From Albifimbria verrucaria (Eukaryota; Ascomycota; Sordariomycetes; Hypocreales; Stachybotryaceae), in contig JAHREC010000045.1 in assembly GCA_020081605.1 (NCBI GenBank), forward strand, positions 1,798,001 through 1,862,000: 64,000 bases of DNA, read 5' to 3'. The notes under the pieces were generated by a model. The model ran no database searches. It was not told the origin of the DNA and worked only from the letters and a program-made list of their open reading frames with translations. The translations under genes were made by a program, and so were the position numbers. Below, in pieces: positions 47,122 through 59,129 of this stretch; position 1 is the first letter of the stretch; the number at the start of each line of letters is the position of its first letter.

Positions 47122-48303
47122 CTATGCCTTGATCGCCCTCAGGAAAGCCTGGCTCTCGTTGCCCTCGCTGACCTTGGCGATGGGCGTGAGGTAGGCCTCC
47201 TCGTCCTCGCCTTGTACGTGTCTGACATACATCTGCGCTACCTGTAACCACTTGGCCTTCTCTGCCCTGCTGGCGCCGTGCCCTTCCCACACCCACACAG
47301 CCCTGCCGGCGTCGTCCAACAGGAACACGTCATTGCCGTCCAGCAGGTCCCGGGAGATGCCATCGCCATCCCCACCCTGCTAAACTCCAACTGCCCATTG
47401 GCGTCGCTCAGCCGGAACAGCTTGCGTGACCGCTGGGTTGCAGACGACCGGCTGCTGCTCGACTGCACGGGCCGGCGGTGCTGGAAGCCCTCCTCGGCGT
47501 GGCGTCGTCGCCGCCAAGAAGCTCCACGACCCGGCGCGAGCGCGACTCGGCCTGCGACAGCACCTCGACATCGACGTGCTTGGCAAGCGTCATGTCGTGC
47601 ACGACCTGAGCCGCCTTGGCCTTTTCCATCGGGCTGCAAGAACGGCCCTGCCAGACCCATATCTTGTCACCCTTGTCGAGGACGAAAACATCGCCGTCGT
47701 CCAGGCTGTGCCAAGTGGGCTCAACCTCATGGACGACAACTCCGTTAGCCCCGGGGTTTTTGAAGACGCGTAGTAGCGTCGTAATCTCCGGCTTAGCCTC
47801 GTCCTGCTCGACGTGACGAAAACCGGAGCTTATGCCGCCGGAGCGTATGCTGATACGGGGAACAGCGCCAGGAACTCGTCCGAAGGCGCCTGCTGCACCT
47901 CACGGTGCTGCACAGCCTTACCATGCAGGAACTCGTCCAGCTCGACCGTCTTGTAAGCAGCAACGCCCGCCTCGTCCTGCGAGGTGTGGGCCCTGAGCCA
48001 GAAGAAAATGTCATGCACTAGCGTTTCCTGTCGCTCGCCGATTTTAAATGAGTGTAGCACGATGTAGCTGTCACCGTCGTAGAACTGGCCGTACTTGGCC
48101 TGGGGCCACGGCACGACCTGGAAGTCCTCGATGCGCCAGATGAAAAGGCCGCCCTCGGTGCCAATGGCGCCGTTGTTCCAGGCGGGCTCGGTAGCGGCCG
48201 AGTTGTACTTGACGCGGTGGTCGATATCGGACCCAATTAGCTCGACATTGCTATCCTTGATGTCGTACTCCTTCAGGTGGACGAGTCCTTGATTGGGGGC
48301 CAT
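47122..48303 (-). CDS. Gelsolin/severin-like actin-binding protein
   Basis: About 390 residues with gelsolin-type repeats: FIWRIEDFQVVPW and YGQFYDGDSYIVLHSF in the first, DVFVLDKGDKIWVWQG with CSPMEKAKA in the second, and DVFLLDDAGRAVWVWEG with ASRAEKAKW in the third. Proteins of this size with three repeats sever or cap actin filaments in a Ca-dependent way in other organisms. The start (MAPNQGLVHLKEYDIKDS) is supported by the family. Frame breaks near 47860, 47500 and 47370 are each repaired by one added base. No intron is evident. Confidence 0.85.
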
Positions 48304-48707
48304 TGCGCGCGTGATGTGAAACCGGTTCGGGATGTGGGCAGTTGAGATGAGTTGACGAAGGTGGCTGGCCTGCAGACGTGTTTGGAGAAGAGATTAGGAG
48401 CAGCTTTGCTTTGGAGATTCAGGGTCCTCGTCTCACGCATCAGTTGGAGCTGGGAGCAGGGATGTTTTGGTGAGGGTGGCCGATCAGACCCACATGAATC
48501 TCACGCTGTCGCAAATGTCTCTCGACTACGCCGGGCTGTGCATACATAGTATTGTATTGGCCTGGGATCCCAGCTCTTTCTCACGTCCATTGAGCGAGTC
48601 GCCTGGTAACGCGCGGTTCAGATCAAGTGCCTGGTAAGTTGAGGTTTGAATGGTGTACAGAGTACCCTTCAGGATCATCTATTCTAATGGTGCCATGACA
48701 TCTATTA
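48304..48707. other. Intergenic region
   Basis: Upstream region of the gelsolin gene and 3' flank of COG5, both on the minus strand. No gene seen. Confidence 0.4.
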
Positions 48708-50045
48708 TTACCTCCCCAGGTTGTTGACAACGCTGCCCACCATCACAGCCACCTCGCGATCCCAATTCCCTTCCGCCTTTACCTTGGCCTTGGCTCCAGA
48801 CATGGCACTCGGCGGCTGGCATGCCTTGACGACTGTCTGGCGGATGGCATCGCCTACAGTGCTCTTGTTTGTCTTGAGCGTCCGTGCCACCACACCCCCA
48901 CGCGCAACAATGTCCTGGACTCGGGCCGCAAGACTGCTGGCCATAGTCCTCCAAAAGTATGAGGGTAGCGATCCCGTCTCGAGGTATGTGAGTAGGGGCT
49001 GTAGAAGATTGGGCAGCTTCGGCTGGGCGGCAGCGGGCAGCAGCAGGTGCGTAGGGGGCTTTGTGGCTTCGAGGATGATTTCGAGGGATACGACGCTCTG
49101 GCATTTCGAAGTGACTTCGGATAGCGCCTTGTCCAACGAAGGAAGCTGGCCAAGGGATCGGGCAAGGGTCGTGATGCTCGTATGCAATGCCGTACGGATG
49201 TAGGTCTCGAGATTCTGGAGCAGCAAACGCGGTGTCCACTTCTCGGGCTTGATGCCCTGCGTAGGTGACAGTAGATACAGGGCGGTCATGGCAGACGTCA
49301 GCCTGGACCGGACGTCGTCGACCTGTGTGAAGCTCATGGAGCTGGAAATGGCAAAGTCCCGGAGAATTCGCTCTGAAGTCTCTCGAACAGAACGCTCAAT
49401 TGGCCCGATGACGGAGTCCTGCAGCGAGCGGATGGCATCTACTCTGCTTAGCCCATGGCCCTCTTCACCAGGCGCTTTGCTCTCTAAGATTTCTCGAAGA
49501 GACAGGATGGTGTATGAGCAGCGGACCAGCGCCCCGTGGTCCTCCTTGGAGCTAGACGCACTCCCCAGCTCGGCATGTTGGATTTCCAGCTGTCGGCCCA
49601 ATTGCAAGCATCGTCCGACGGAACGACCCAGCCTCAGAGTCTCCCACAATCGCAGGGCGACCTGGCGGACCTCGTCGGCCTCGGCATGCTTGTCAATGAC
49701 CTCCTTCTCTAGCTGCTTGTAGCTATCATTCAGACTCTTGATTTGAGCGTCGAGCTCGGTGATTATGCGCTTGCTCGCCGTGGTTTGGTCTTGGGTATGT
49801 TGGAGGAGAGGCACGGCAGAGCGGGTGGTGAGCTGATCGATGTGGGAATCAACTTCCTGCGAATCGAAGAGGACACGAGACAAGGGCGTGGAGAGATCGA
49901 GCGGCAAGTCGTTGGGGTTGTTTGTAGCGACAACGAGCGAGTTCGCAAAGGCGGCAGGGTTGAAGTCCGGGGCGATGAAGGTCTCGTAATCGACGTAGGA
50001 TGGCTCCTCGGCCTCGCGAGGTGTTGCGGTAGAAGCTGCAGTCAT
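48708..50045 (-). CDS. COG5: Conserved oligomeric Golgi complex subunit 5
   Basis: The N-terminus has the COG5 signature: YETFIAPDFNPAAFANSLV, NNPNDLPLDLSTPLSRVLFD and then QEVDSHIDQLT. The rest is mainly helical (for example ASKRIITELDAQIKSL; KQLEKEVIDKHAEADE), as expected of a tethering factor subunit. COG5 is part of the lobe B of the complex that tethers vesicles for retrograde traffic in the Golgi. The frame is open over the whole 445 codons without break or intron, and the length fits fungal members. It is one of the few long genes here not broken. Confidence 0.88.
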   Translation of the reverse strand: MTAASTATPREAEEPSYVDYETFIAPDFNPAAFANSLVVATNNPNDLPLDLSTPLSRVLFDSQEVDSHIDQLTTRSAVPLLQHTQDQTTASKRIITELDAQIKSLNDSYKQLEKEVIDKHAEADEVRQVALRLWETLRLGRSVGRCLQLGRQLEIQHAELGSASSSKEDHGALVRCSYTILSLREILESKAPGEEGHGLSRVDAIRSLQDSVIGPIERSVRETSERILRDFAISSSMSFTQVDDVRSRLTSAMTALYLLSPTQGIKPEKWTPRLLLQNLETYIRTALHTSITTLARSLGQLPSLDKALSEVTSKCQSVVSLEIILEATKPPTHLLLPAAAQPKLPNLLQPLLTYLETGSLPSYFWRTMASSLAARVQDIVARGGVVARTLKTNKSTVGDAIRQTVVKACQPPSAMSGAKAKVKAEGNWDREVAVMVGSVVNNLGR

Positions 50046-51284
50046 GGCGAAGGGTCGTGGAGCTTGGACTCGCCAGAAGTGGAGGGAGGTACTGGTGAAG
50101 TCTACCGCTGTTCTGATTCGACAGCTAGACTGCTATGAACAAGCTGAATAGAGCTTCCTTGCTTCTTCCGTGGTGTCGAGACAATGCGACGACTGGACCT
50201 CTGGTAGTCGGAGGATGTGGGATGTGGGATGTGGGATGTGGTGATTTGGCAGCTCAGAAATCTGGGGCTAATCTGATAGGCCCCAACCAGCCTTGGGCAT
50301 TTGACCCCACCAACCTCCCTATAGGCCATAGCTGCTACCCTGTGTCTTATCATGATCTGCAAACTAAACAAGAATGAGTACGGAGGATTATGTGCTCATT
50401 GCACAGTTACAACCTTGCTAAATCATGTGCTTAAGTGTGGAATAACTCCATGGAAGCCTATTTGCTCGGAGGATTTCAGCCAGAAAAGTGGTGCATTGAA
50501 CAGCTTTTACGTGAGAGAAATTGACAGACACACTTGTTAACAACTCGCGTATGCACATATAACTCGAAAATAGTGACGTCTATAAATTCTATGATTTTCT
50601 AACCTGAATCAATAATAATGCTATCTTAATGCTCTTCCTGCGTTTGTCAGGCTTTAGCGTTATGGCCTTGTTGACAATAGTCCACATCCACTCATAACGC
50701 GAGAGCATAACGTTATGGCTGCCGCTGACCGACGTAGCCTTACAAAGAATCCGCACGAAACAAGCAGTGGCCGAAGCTACACTCAATCCTGAAACCAATT
50801 CGCCATAAAACTTATCCTTAAACTGCAGTGCCTGGTTATTAATTGATACTATGCAAAGTGGGATAGACCGTTTAGCCTGTTTCTGGATAGTCTGCAGCCA
50901 GGAATATTGGCTTACAAGTCTGACATCTCTAATGACGGTCTACAGTATGCAAGACTCCTATTTTGTGAAAAGACTATAGCCATAACGGACGGGTAGCCCT
51001 GAAAGCCTGTAACTGATATGTAATAAGCTCTCTATGGTATGCGAAATCGTAAGTCATGGCATAACGCAATAGATCTATCGCAAGGTAACTGGACAAGTTC
51101 CCTGGCCATCGTGGGCTAATGGCGTAATGCACATACTATGGGCCGCTATTTCAACGATATAAAAGGCTCAAAGCATCTCACTTCTTTCACTTGGACTCTG
51201 ATCAACTCAACAGCTAGACTTCAAACAACAACACCGAGAAACCACTATTACCTCTTCACTTCATACTTGTCTTCATCAGACACC
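50046..51284. other. Intergenic, AT-rich, possibly decayed sequence
   Basis: The left 300 bp hold a short tandem GGGATGTG repeat (50214-50240). The middle (50.5-51.1 kb) is AT-rich with repeated TAACG/CGTTA words and a 69-codon frame at 50589-50798 (-) with no clear domain; it may be decayed mobile DNA, but I cannot name a family. Confidence 0.35.
51159..51165 (+). promoter_or_regulatory. TATA box of the DUF1993 gene
   Basis: TATAAAA about 120 bp before the start codon at 51285, a usual distance in filamentous fungi. Confidence 0.5.
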
Positions 51285-51788
51285 ATGTCTTACACCCTCC
51301 ACGACATCGCCGATCAGACCCTGAGAAAGAGTCTCGCATCATTGACCGACATTCTCAAGAAAGCTGAATCCCACCAGTCAACCACAAATTTTTTTGATGC
51401 CAAGCTTTACGAGGATATGTTGCCTTTCAGCTACCAAGTCTTCCGTGTTTGCGACATAGCCAATATCACGCAAGCCCACATGCAGGGCAGAGAAAAGGTC
51501 GACCTGGGTGATAACATCAGGTCATTTGAGGACGCCTACGCTCGCATCAAGGCGGTCTCTGAGCTGCTCGATCAGGTTGACAAGGACACCTTCCACGCCT
51601 ATGCTGATAAGACTGTGGAGGCAGGCGCTCGGAATATTAGATTGAAGGGAGCGGATTTTGTCAATAACTTTGTTCTTCCGCAGACATACTTTCATCTCAC
51701 CACAGCGTATGCTATTCTGCGAAAGGAAGGTGTACCACTGGGCAAGACTGATTACATCGTTGCATGGCTGGGTCCTTATCTTAAGTAG
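51285..51788 (+). CDS. DUF1993 family protein
   Basis: A 167-residue single exon. The start follows a CACC context (caccATGtct). The sequence (SYTLHDIADQTLRKSL, LYEDMLPFSYQVFRVCDIA, HLTTAYAILRKEGVPLGKTDYI) matches the DUF1993 family, a four-helix-bundle fold related to DinB/YfiT-type proteins. The function in fungi is unknown. No signal peptide. The ending GKTDYIVAWLGPY is the conserved C-terminal family block. Confidence 0.85.
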   Translation: MSYTLHDIADQTLRKSLASLTDILKKAESHQSTTNFFDAKLYEDMLPFSYQVFRVCDIANITQAHMQGREKVDLGDNIRSFEDAYARIKAVSELLDQVDKDTFHAYADKTVEAGARNIRLKGADFVNNFVLPQTYFHLTTAYAILRKEGVPLGKTDYIVAWLGPYLK

Positions 51789-52965
51789 AGAGAACGGTAT
51801 ATGTTTGACATTATTTCGAGAAACCATATGGTTGTATTCTTTAAAGAGCGGTGTTGAAGGTAGAAATGAAAATACAAATATGAAAAGCAATTGGATTTGT
51901 TCCAGATTCGATAGTCTTCCTGGTGGCTACAGCGTTATATTGCATGGTGAGGGTGGCACAAGGCTCGTCAACAAATATGAGTCTGCATGCTCCCGAAAGA
52001 CTGACATTAAAAACAATATGCTTGAAGCCTTGCATATTAGCTCATTTGTATAGAATGGTCCATTGACGGGCTTATAGTTCATGGCGCCGTGCCCGAGAGT
52101 AAACATCAATCTATGAGCAACATGGCTATTGCTATTGAGCGGTTCCTGTGCTCGGGATCCAAGAAACAAATGCGATCGTATTTCCAAAGTAAGGCTGTTC
52201 CCAGCTGCCAGCGCCGATATCGCGATACATAACGCCTATGCTCCATATCGGAGGACAAACCGGCATACCCATAGTACGATAATAAGTGAACTCTTGCCTT
52301 TAGAGGAGATTGCTCCGTTGTGGCTGCTCAATGAGCACAGACGACATTGAGCCCTGCTTTTGCAGGCCCGGCCACGTATGGCCAGTTCCCCTCCTACCTC
52401 TAAAGGTTTCGCGCCTTTATATTCTCCACCTACAATTGTTTAGCACTCAAAGCATTAACATATAGCACATTGCGTGACATTGATAGGATAGACTGGTAAC
52501 CTTCGCGCTTGCGGAGACAAGATCAGTGGGGAACGCAACTACTATTGGGCATCGATTCAGCAGCTAAACCTTTGGAGGCAATGTTACGTACACGATCGCT
52601 AAGTGCTTGGCATCAGGACCTCTAACCTCCAAAGGTAAGCATATGCGCAGTAAATCATCACTCCCAAAGGCCCTCATGACTCAACAAGAGAGGGGTAAGA
52701 CATAAGGGCAGAAGAAGCGCAGATAAGGAGGGGTAAGACACTGCCCGACTTCCACAAGCAACAGCTCACTAACTCAATATCGCCAGATTCTAACACTTCA
52801 ATCTCCAAAGCTGATATCCCAATACTCCTGGACCAAGAATTCTTTCTATGCGTCAGTAGATACACAAAAAGCCGGGCGAACTTCAATCACACTCTGTCAA
52901 CGTGTCTGCATATTAAATCGCGATTGTGAGATTGGTTCAATTGCGTGGTTCCCGAGGTTGCAACA
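51789..52965. other. Intergenic region upstream of the amine oxidase
   Basis: About 1.2 kb without a supported gene. It contains four copies of a 10-bp word, listed separately. Confidence 0.4.
52297..52635. promoter_or_regulatory. Four copies of CCTC(C/T)AAAGG in alternating orientation
   Basis: Exact copies occur at 52297-52306 (reverse), 52397-52406 (forward), 52569-52578 (reverse) and 52626-52635 (forward). They lie 330-670 bp before the amine oxidase start. Such clustering of a 10-mer is unlikely by chance and suggests a binding site for a regulator of the oxidase gene. The regulator is unknown. Confidence 0.45.
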
Positions 52966-55150
52966 ATGGCACCGAGTATTCACCCGTTCGATCCTCTGCT
53001 GCCTGAAGAGATCAGTCGAGTAAGCACTGATCCAATACTACCGCACAGTATTAATCTTCCAGTTCTTCATCTAACACGAGATTAGGCAGCAGGTCTTGCT
53101 CGTTCGTTGTTCCCGAATAGAGGCCTCAATTTCCGGGTCATCACCCTCAAGGAGCCTCCCAAAAATGATATGATCAGCTATCTCGACCTTGAGAATGGCG
53201 GCCAGGGACCTGGAAAAGCACCAATCAGATGCGCACGTGTGGAAGTCATTGCAAAAGCTGACAGTGAGAAGCCTGGGCTTTACGAAGTGCTTGTTGATTT
53301 GGACAACAATCGAATCCTTGGCCAGAAGAAGCTAGAAGGTAAACACTCTTACATTGACGCCGAATACATGGGCGAAGTTGAGCGAGCCTGCCTCGCCGAT
53401 ACGGGAGTACAAGCTGAACTTCGTAAACTGAAACTTCCTGAGGGCTCAACTCCGATTGTTGAGCCATGGGCTTATGCTACAGATGGCATGCACGACATGA
53501 CCGACCGTGTGACAATGGTTCGTCTGCTCAGTCTTTGTTTACTGCGGCTATTGCTAATATCTTTTTAGTGTTGGTTTTATTGTCGTCATATCGACCATAA
53601 AGATGCTAATTACTACGCATATCCTCTGGATGTTTGTGCCGAGGTCTCCGAGGATCTGAAGGTCATTCGTATTTACAGACTGCCTGGAGCTCCTGACGAA
53701 CGCATCCACAACGAAGATCGACCATACGACCATAGAAAAATCCATTCCACTGATGCTAGTGAATACCATCCAGATCTGAGGCCCAGCCCACGCACAACTA
53801 CCAAACCTTATCACGTCGTTCAACCCGAAGGCCCTTCTTTCAAAATCCGTGGCAACCGTGTAGCTTGGGAGAAGTGGAGCTTTCGTGTGGGATTTAATTA
53901 TCGCGAAGGCCTCACGCTACATGATATTCGGTATGACAACCGAAGTTTATTCTATCGACTATCGTTAGCAGAGATGTTTGTCCCTTATGGAGACCCACGA
54001 GCACCCTATCCTCGAAAGGGAGCTTTTGACCTCGGCAACGATGGTGCTGGGATCAACGCGAATAATCTGAGACTGGGTTGCGATTGTCTAGGTAAGGATG
54101 ATTCGAATGGCTTCTCTCACAAAGAATATCTAATGAGATCATCAGGTACAATCAAATACTTTGACGCATGGCATAATACCAAGTCTGGTGAGCCTTTAAA
54201 GCTCCCAAATGTGGTCTGTTGCCATGAACAGGACGACGGCATTCTTTGGAAACATACAAACTTTCGCACTGGCAATGCAGTTGTTACACGTTCAAGAATA
54301 CTTGTGCTTCAAACTATCATTACTGTCAGCAACTACGAGTATATATTTGCCTTTCATTTTTGCCAAGATGCATCCATATTCTATGAAGTTCGGGCCACAG
54401 GGATCCTGTCCACGGTTCCCCATAATCTGGGTCAGACAGGTGTCCCGTATGGGACAATCGTTGCACCTGGTGTGCTGGCGCCGTATCACCAGCATCTATT
54501 CAGCCTTCGTATCGACTCCTGCGGTAGACGGACATAAGAATACTTTGGTAATAGAGGAATCTAAACCAATGCCATTCAAGGATCCTTCTGTACATAATCC
54601 CTTTGGTGTGGGTTATTACACAGAGAATACGTATATCGACAAGGAGGGTGGTTTCGACTTGGACGTGAGCAAGGCTCGCGTCTTCAAGTTCCTAAACGAA
54701 AACAAGATCAATCCAATCACTGGTACCCCTGTCGGGTTCAAGCTACTCCCACAACCGAGCCAGCTGCTCCTTGCCCACCCTGACTCTTACCATGCTAAGC
54801 GATCAGAGTTTGGGCAACATGCAGTTTGGATCACTCGCTATGAAGATGATGACCATTTCCCAGCTGGAAGATATACGATGCAATCCAGTGGCGGTGATGG
54901 CATTGCATCGGCTATCCAACGTCGAAACGCCACTGGCGATGCGCACTCGGTACGGAATGCAGACATCGTCGTGTGGCACACCTTTGGCTCGACGCATAAT
55001 CCCCGTATTGAAGATTGGCCGGTGATGCCTAACGAGAAGATGACAGTGGGACTGAAGCCCGTCAATTTCTTCACAGGCAACCCAGGATTGGATGTTGCAG
55101 TATCGACACAGGAGAAGAATAAGAGTGTGTTATATGATAATATGGAATAA
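52966..55150 (+). CDS. Copper amine oxidase (primary-amine oxidase)
   Basis: About 670 residues in four exons (introns 53020-53085, 53518-53568 and 54092-54145, all with clear splice and branch sites). The TPQ cofactor site is TVSNYEY, where the Tyr becomes topaquinone. Copper ligands are the pair in YHQHLFSLRID and the later His in STHNPRIEDWPVMP. The catalytic-base region is AFDLGNDGAG. The enzyme oxidises primary amines to aldehydes with release of ammonia and hydrogen peroxide; no peroxisomal signal is obvious at the C-terminus (YDNME). The frame changes near 54516, right after RID, by one extra base, since RID-PAVDGHKN would be the expected junction; this is an exception to the deletion pattern. 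It may serve nitrogen use or supply an aldehyde to the cluster downstream. Confidence 0.9.
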
Positions 55151-55979
55151 GAGTCAGATTTCGCAGCTCTTAGAGGATCTAGAGGCTCAACAGACGATTC
55201 AATTGGTCAATCATTCCAACATTGGTGATAGACGGCGACATTCAAATTGCTACTTGTCAGGGTGCCAGTAAGGATTATGCATATTATTACAGGAATCGCT
55301 AGCATTCTACTACCAATCAACATTAGAATGACTCAAGAAGATAAGGTGCCGTACTGAGAATATATCTGTGTGAATCATTACAGGGTGCAGTGTAGACAAT
55401 AGCCCACCGTTGTCGTCCGATGAGTTTAGGATCTGGTAGCATACGTAGGCTCAGTGTTAGGTTCTATACCGAAACTGCGGAGATATAGTCACGAAATTAT
55501 TCTGGCACAATCTGCCAATAACCATTGTGGACAGTGAACCAGTTGTATTGAGCCTGACTTCTAGCTCTTAGGCAATTTGGTGAAATAAATCCTAGCTCAT
55601 AGGGTATAATAGTCTCCCAGCTTCAGCACGGAGATGAATCAGCAACTTTTAAGAACTATGTGATCAACAGTGCTCTTTCATACATTGATTATATCCAGAG
55701 TAAGGGTTTTAGAATATGCAAAAACTGTTACAGAGAACAACAGGGTTTTGCATGCTGTGGTAGGATTGAGAATTGTGGATATACGAATGCTCACTGTGCT
55801 ATCATTACAGCTACGGTTTATGGTTTCTGGGTGTGCGGAATACATGGCTGGCATATCAATGGAGACTGACGAGGTAGGCTCTATATTATGACCTGCTTCT
55901 GCCAAACTAGCATCGAGTTCTCATCCAATATTAAGTAGGAACGATAACTCTTCGCGTTATTTCTCATCTAGTACATCGT
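55151..55979. other. Intergenic region between convergent genes
   Basis: AT-rich; no gene or repeat recognised. Confidence 0.4.
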
Positions 55980-56832
55980 CTACCATGGAACCTGCCTCAT
56001 CTCATTTTCCTCGAACTCCCAGTAGGTTCCACCTTCATATTTGCGTTCATCATCAAAAATGAGGCGAACAACAACTTGCGTACCTGTTTCCACAGGACGG
56101 GCCATAGGGTGGAATCCTGTAAACGCTGTACTAAGCGGACCCGGAGCACAGCAGAAGAATCGGATAACCGGCTTTACATCTTCTTCGCCCTCAGTTGCTT
56201 TCTGGCTGTTTTCTTTGCGGTCATTCTCAGACACTTGCATATGCACCATGAGCCCATTCATGCCAATTTTGCTTGAGCCATAGCAAGGTGCACGGTACAT
56301 CTTCTTGGTCAAGGCACCTTGAATGCTGCCAAGACCTGAAGAGATACTAATGACCCTTGGATTAGATGACTGATACAGCAGTGGCTTGAAAGTGTCGGTA
56401 ATAATGCCAACAGATGTAAGATTGGTGTTATAAACCTCGTTATACAACGCTCGTTGGTTGGACAAGTCTCCTGACGGCATTCGGATGATGCCAGCGTTAT
56501 TTATTAAGACTGCATAAATTGTAACTCAGCCATAAATATAATCATAAAAGTACTTGGATATACGCACCATCAAGTCTCCCATATGTTTTGGTGACGTACT
56601 GAACAGCTGCAGCAATCTGATCATCATTCGTGACATCAAGATGGATAACATCCAATTTTGCTGTAATACCAGCTTCTTTCAAAGCCGCGGCTGCGTCTTT
56701 GCCCCGGACTAGATCACGGCTACACATGATGTACGTAGCTTCCGAGTCAATATTGGCTGCAGCTTGAACCACGGCTTTGCCAAGGCCTTGATTAGCTCCA
56801 GTGCAGAGAATGATCTTGGGTAAAGACGCCAT
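55980..56832 (-). CDS. Short-chain dehydrogenase/reductase, carbonyl-reductase-like
   Basis: 264 residues in two exons (intron 56510-56567). The NAD(P)-binding motif is TGANQGLG, followed by LINNAGI at the exon junction. Catalytic residues are Ser in SISSGLGSI and the pair in YGSSK. The C-terminus YEGGTYWEFEENEMRQVPW resembles the carbonyl reductase (CBR1-like) branch of the family. It reduces or oxidises carbonyl/hydroxyl groups with NADPH. It lies head to head with the oxygenase, sharing about 570 bp of promoter region, and is the left end of the proposed polyketide cluster. Coding frame intact. Confidence 0.87.
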
Positions 56833-57404
56833 GGCTGATCAACTTGAAAGAAATAATAACACAAATGGAGATTGTAATTGCAAAGTGTTGTAGAGATAGT
56901 TCACATCTGCTAATTGATGCACCCTCAAGGTGAGAGGAGAGGATGCAGGTGGGAGGAACCAAGCGTCTAATCTTCGTAGTGATCCAAACCACTGAGGGGT
57001 CCACGGGTATGACGGATATAGTAAACATAAGCCCGGATCTACATCTGTCGGCACACAAATGCCGTGATGCGCGCGGATTGCCAAAATTGAGGATGTTGTG
57101 CGCATTTTTACGGTTCCCTTACGGTACTGTGCGCAGCTCATCGTTCCTTTGTAACGAAACTTGGAGTCAGGGTACCAAATACCTTCTCAATCCACATAAC
57201 AGACTCTCTGCATATTTACGAGCTGATGTGCTGGCAGGAATGGGATTAAAACCTGGTTGGTCTCAAGACAATTGTTTGGCTGATGTGATATAAAGGAAGT
57301 TAGGCGGTCTTGAGTTCAGGTATCGAAGAGAAACCAAGGCCATATACAGAATAATATTATTCAAGACTTCAGCAGTACAACTTCATACGCAACTCATATT
57401 CACA
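56833..57404. promoter_or_regulatory. Divergent promoter of SDR and oxygenase genes
   Basis: The oxygenase side has TATAAA at 57289-57294, about 115 bp before its ATG. Two TTACGGT words lie close together near 57109-57125. No gene is contained. Confidence 0.5.
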
Positions 57405-58556
57405 ATGGTGTCTTATATTGTAGAAGGAATTGATATGACTGAGCTCTATCCAGCCCCTTCCCGAAAGATGTACCAACAGTAGCACTCAAGACCATCTCTC
57501 TGAGAAAACTTCTAGAGGAAGACAAGGAAGAGATGGAGAAGCTGTTCGAGAACTGCAAGGAGCCGGGCTTCTTCAATCTGAACCTGAAAGACCACCCTTT
57601 TGGGTTGGACCTCTTGCGTGAGGCTGTGGACTGTGTTGCGGTTGCGAGAGCTCTTTTACCCGTGCTTCCAATGCAGGAAAAGAAAAGTTCAAAACCAGAG
57701 GCTCGATTGGCATTTTTGACAAAGGCTACGTTACAAAAGAGGTGTTACCTGATGGTACACCACGATTCAGCGAAACATTCAACGTAAGTGTTCCAAGGGA
57801 TATAACAGTAACATGCAAACAACACTAATTTATCAAGATTCCTGCAACAGGATTGCTTATTTCTCCGGACCCTGAGCTTGGACTCCCCTGGATTGAACCC
57901 CACGTAGAACTATTCAAGAGTATTATGAGCCGCGGCTACAAAATATCGAGCATTATATTCGGGGTTCTCGAAAAAGCACTCAAGCTGCCCGATGGCGCGT
58001 TGACTTCTCTTCACAGGCTCGAGGACGACTCCTCTGACTTTGTGCGCCTGCTTCGCTATCCTGGCTACGACCCCTTAAAGCACAAGGACCAGCTCACTTT
58101 CCCACCCCATAAGGATGCAATTTCTCTGGCCATCCTCTTCACATGGTTGGGAGGCCTTCAGATTCCTGCAGCTGATGCTACCTGGCTTAGCCACGAGTCA
58201 GTTACCGAGGACTCTTGGCGATGGGTAGAGCCAATTCCGGGAACGGCCATTATCAATTGTGGCGATGCACTTGAGCTTTTGACAAATGGCGTACTCAAGT
58301 CAGGACTTCATCGCGTAGTAAGAGCCCCAGGATTGCAGCAATCGTTCGACAAATTTAGTGTTCTTTTGGGCTCCTGTCCTCGGAATGACTCTTTTGTACG
58401 TCTGCCTTAATCTTTGGTGTCATCGAAGCAGAGCTCTAATATGATGTGACAGATGAGGCCCTTGACCAGTTCTATGATACCCCTACGACTCAGGACCAGC
58501 TGGATAGTCCAGCTCTGACAAGCGCCGAATGGGGCTACAGGAAGGTTCGGGGTTGA
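57405..58556 (+). CDS. 2-oxoglutarate/Fe(II)-dependent oxygenase, isopenicillin-N-synthase-like
   Basis: About 345 residues. The N-terminal part (VPTVALKTISLRKLLEED, CKEPGFFNLNL) is the DIOX_N-like region; the C-terminal double-stranded beta-helix has the iron ligands H-x-D in FPPHKDAISLAILF and the distal His in SGLHRVVRAPG. The usual G-G-L-Q block is present (WLGGLQI). Introns: 57784-57837 and one near 58396-58451 before the C-terminal DEALDQFYDTPTTQDQL. Frame breaks near 57465 and 57690 each need one added base. Such enzymes hydroxylate, desaturate or cyclise natural products, so it may tailor the PKS product. Confidence 0.82.
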
Positions 58557-59129
58557 GTGATTGGCTTGATAAAAGAGACCAGAACAACGAAGTACTGCAA
58601 TTTGTTACCACCAAGGATGGAATCGGTGCTTAGTTGGACTATGGTTGAGAGGTGCTCGACTCGCCTACTCTCAGATGTGCTTCGGCACAAGGATGCTCAC
58701 TAGTCTCAATGTTCACCAGTATTTCATAGCCACAGAATAATGCACTCGTTTGACCACAGCCCGAAGCCTTCATCCAGTAAACCTGATTTGACCCCAGACT
58801 ATTATTCGGCACATTAGTTCTTAATTACCAGCCCACAATTCCCGAAAATACAGCAGGTAGGTTGATCAAAAGTATGTTTAAAGACCATCCACGAATTAAG
58901 AAACACATGAAACACCAGCAATGGTGGAATATAACAATAACACAAAGACTAACTCATCGATGACCGGGCACTTTTCGACGTCTGTCGGGGGGCCTACAGC
59001 CGTAGGGACTCTAAAATTATCCTACGTCTCTCTTATGATGTGGAAGCTCCGTCATGTTAATCTTACTAGAAAATAACTTATACGTCTGTTGTAGGATCTG
59101 ATAAAAGAGTCTGAATACAAATTGTAACA
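58557..59129. other. Intergenic region between convergent genes
   Basis: Only short frames; no feature recognised. Confidence 0.4.

Noticed and set aside
50589..50798. Possible transposon-derived frame
   Set aside because: Too short and without a recognisable motif; no terminal repeats seen around it.
57109..57125. Paired TTACGGT words as a cluster-specific operator
   Set aside because: The same word also occurs near 6430-6452 and near 32088, and I did not see it in the FAD oxidase/PKS promoter.
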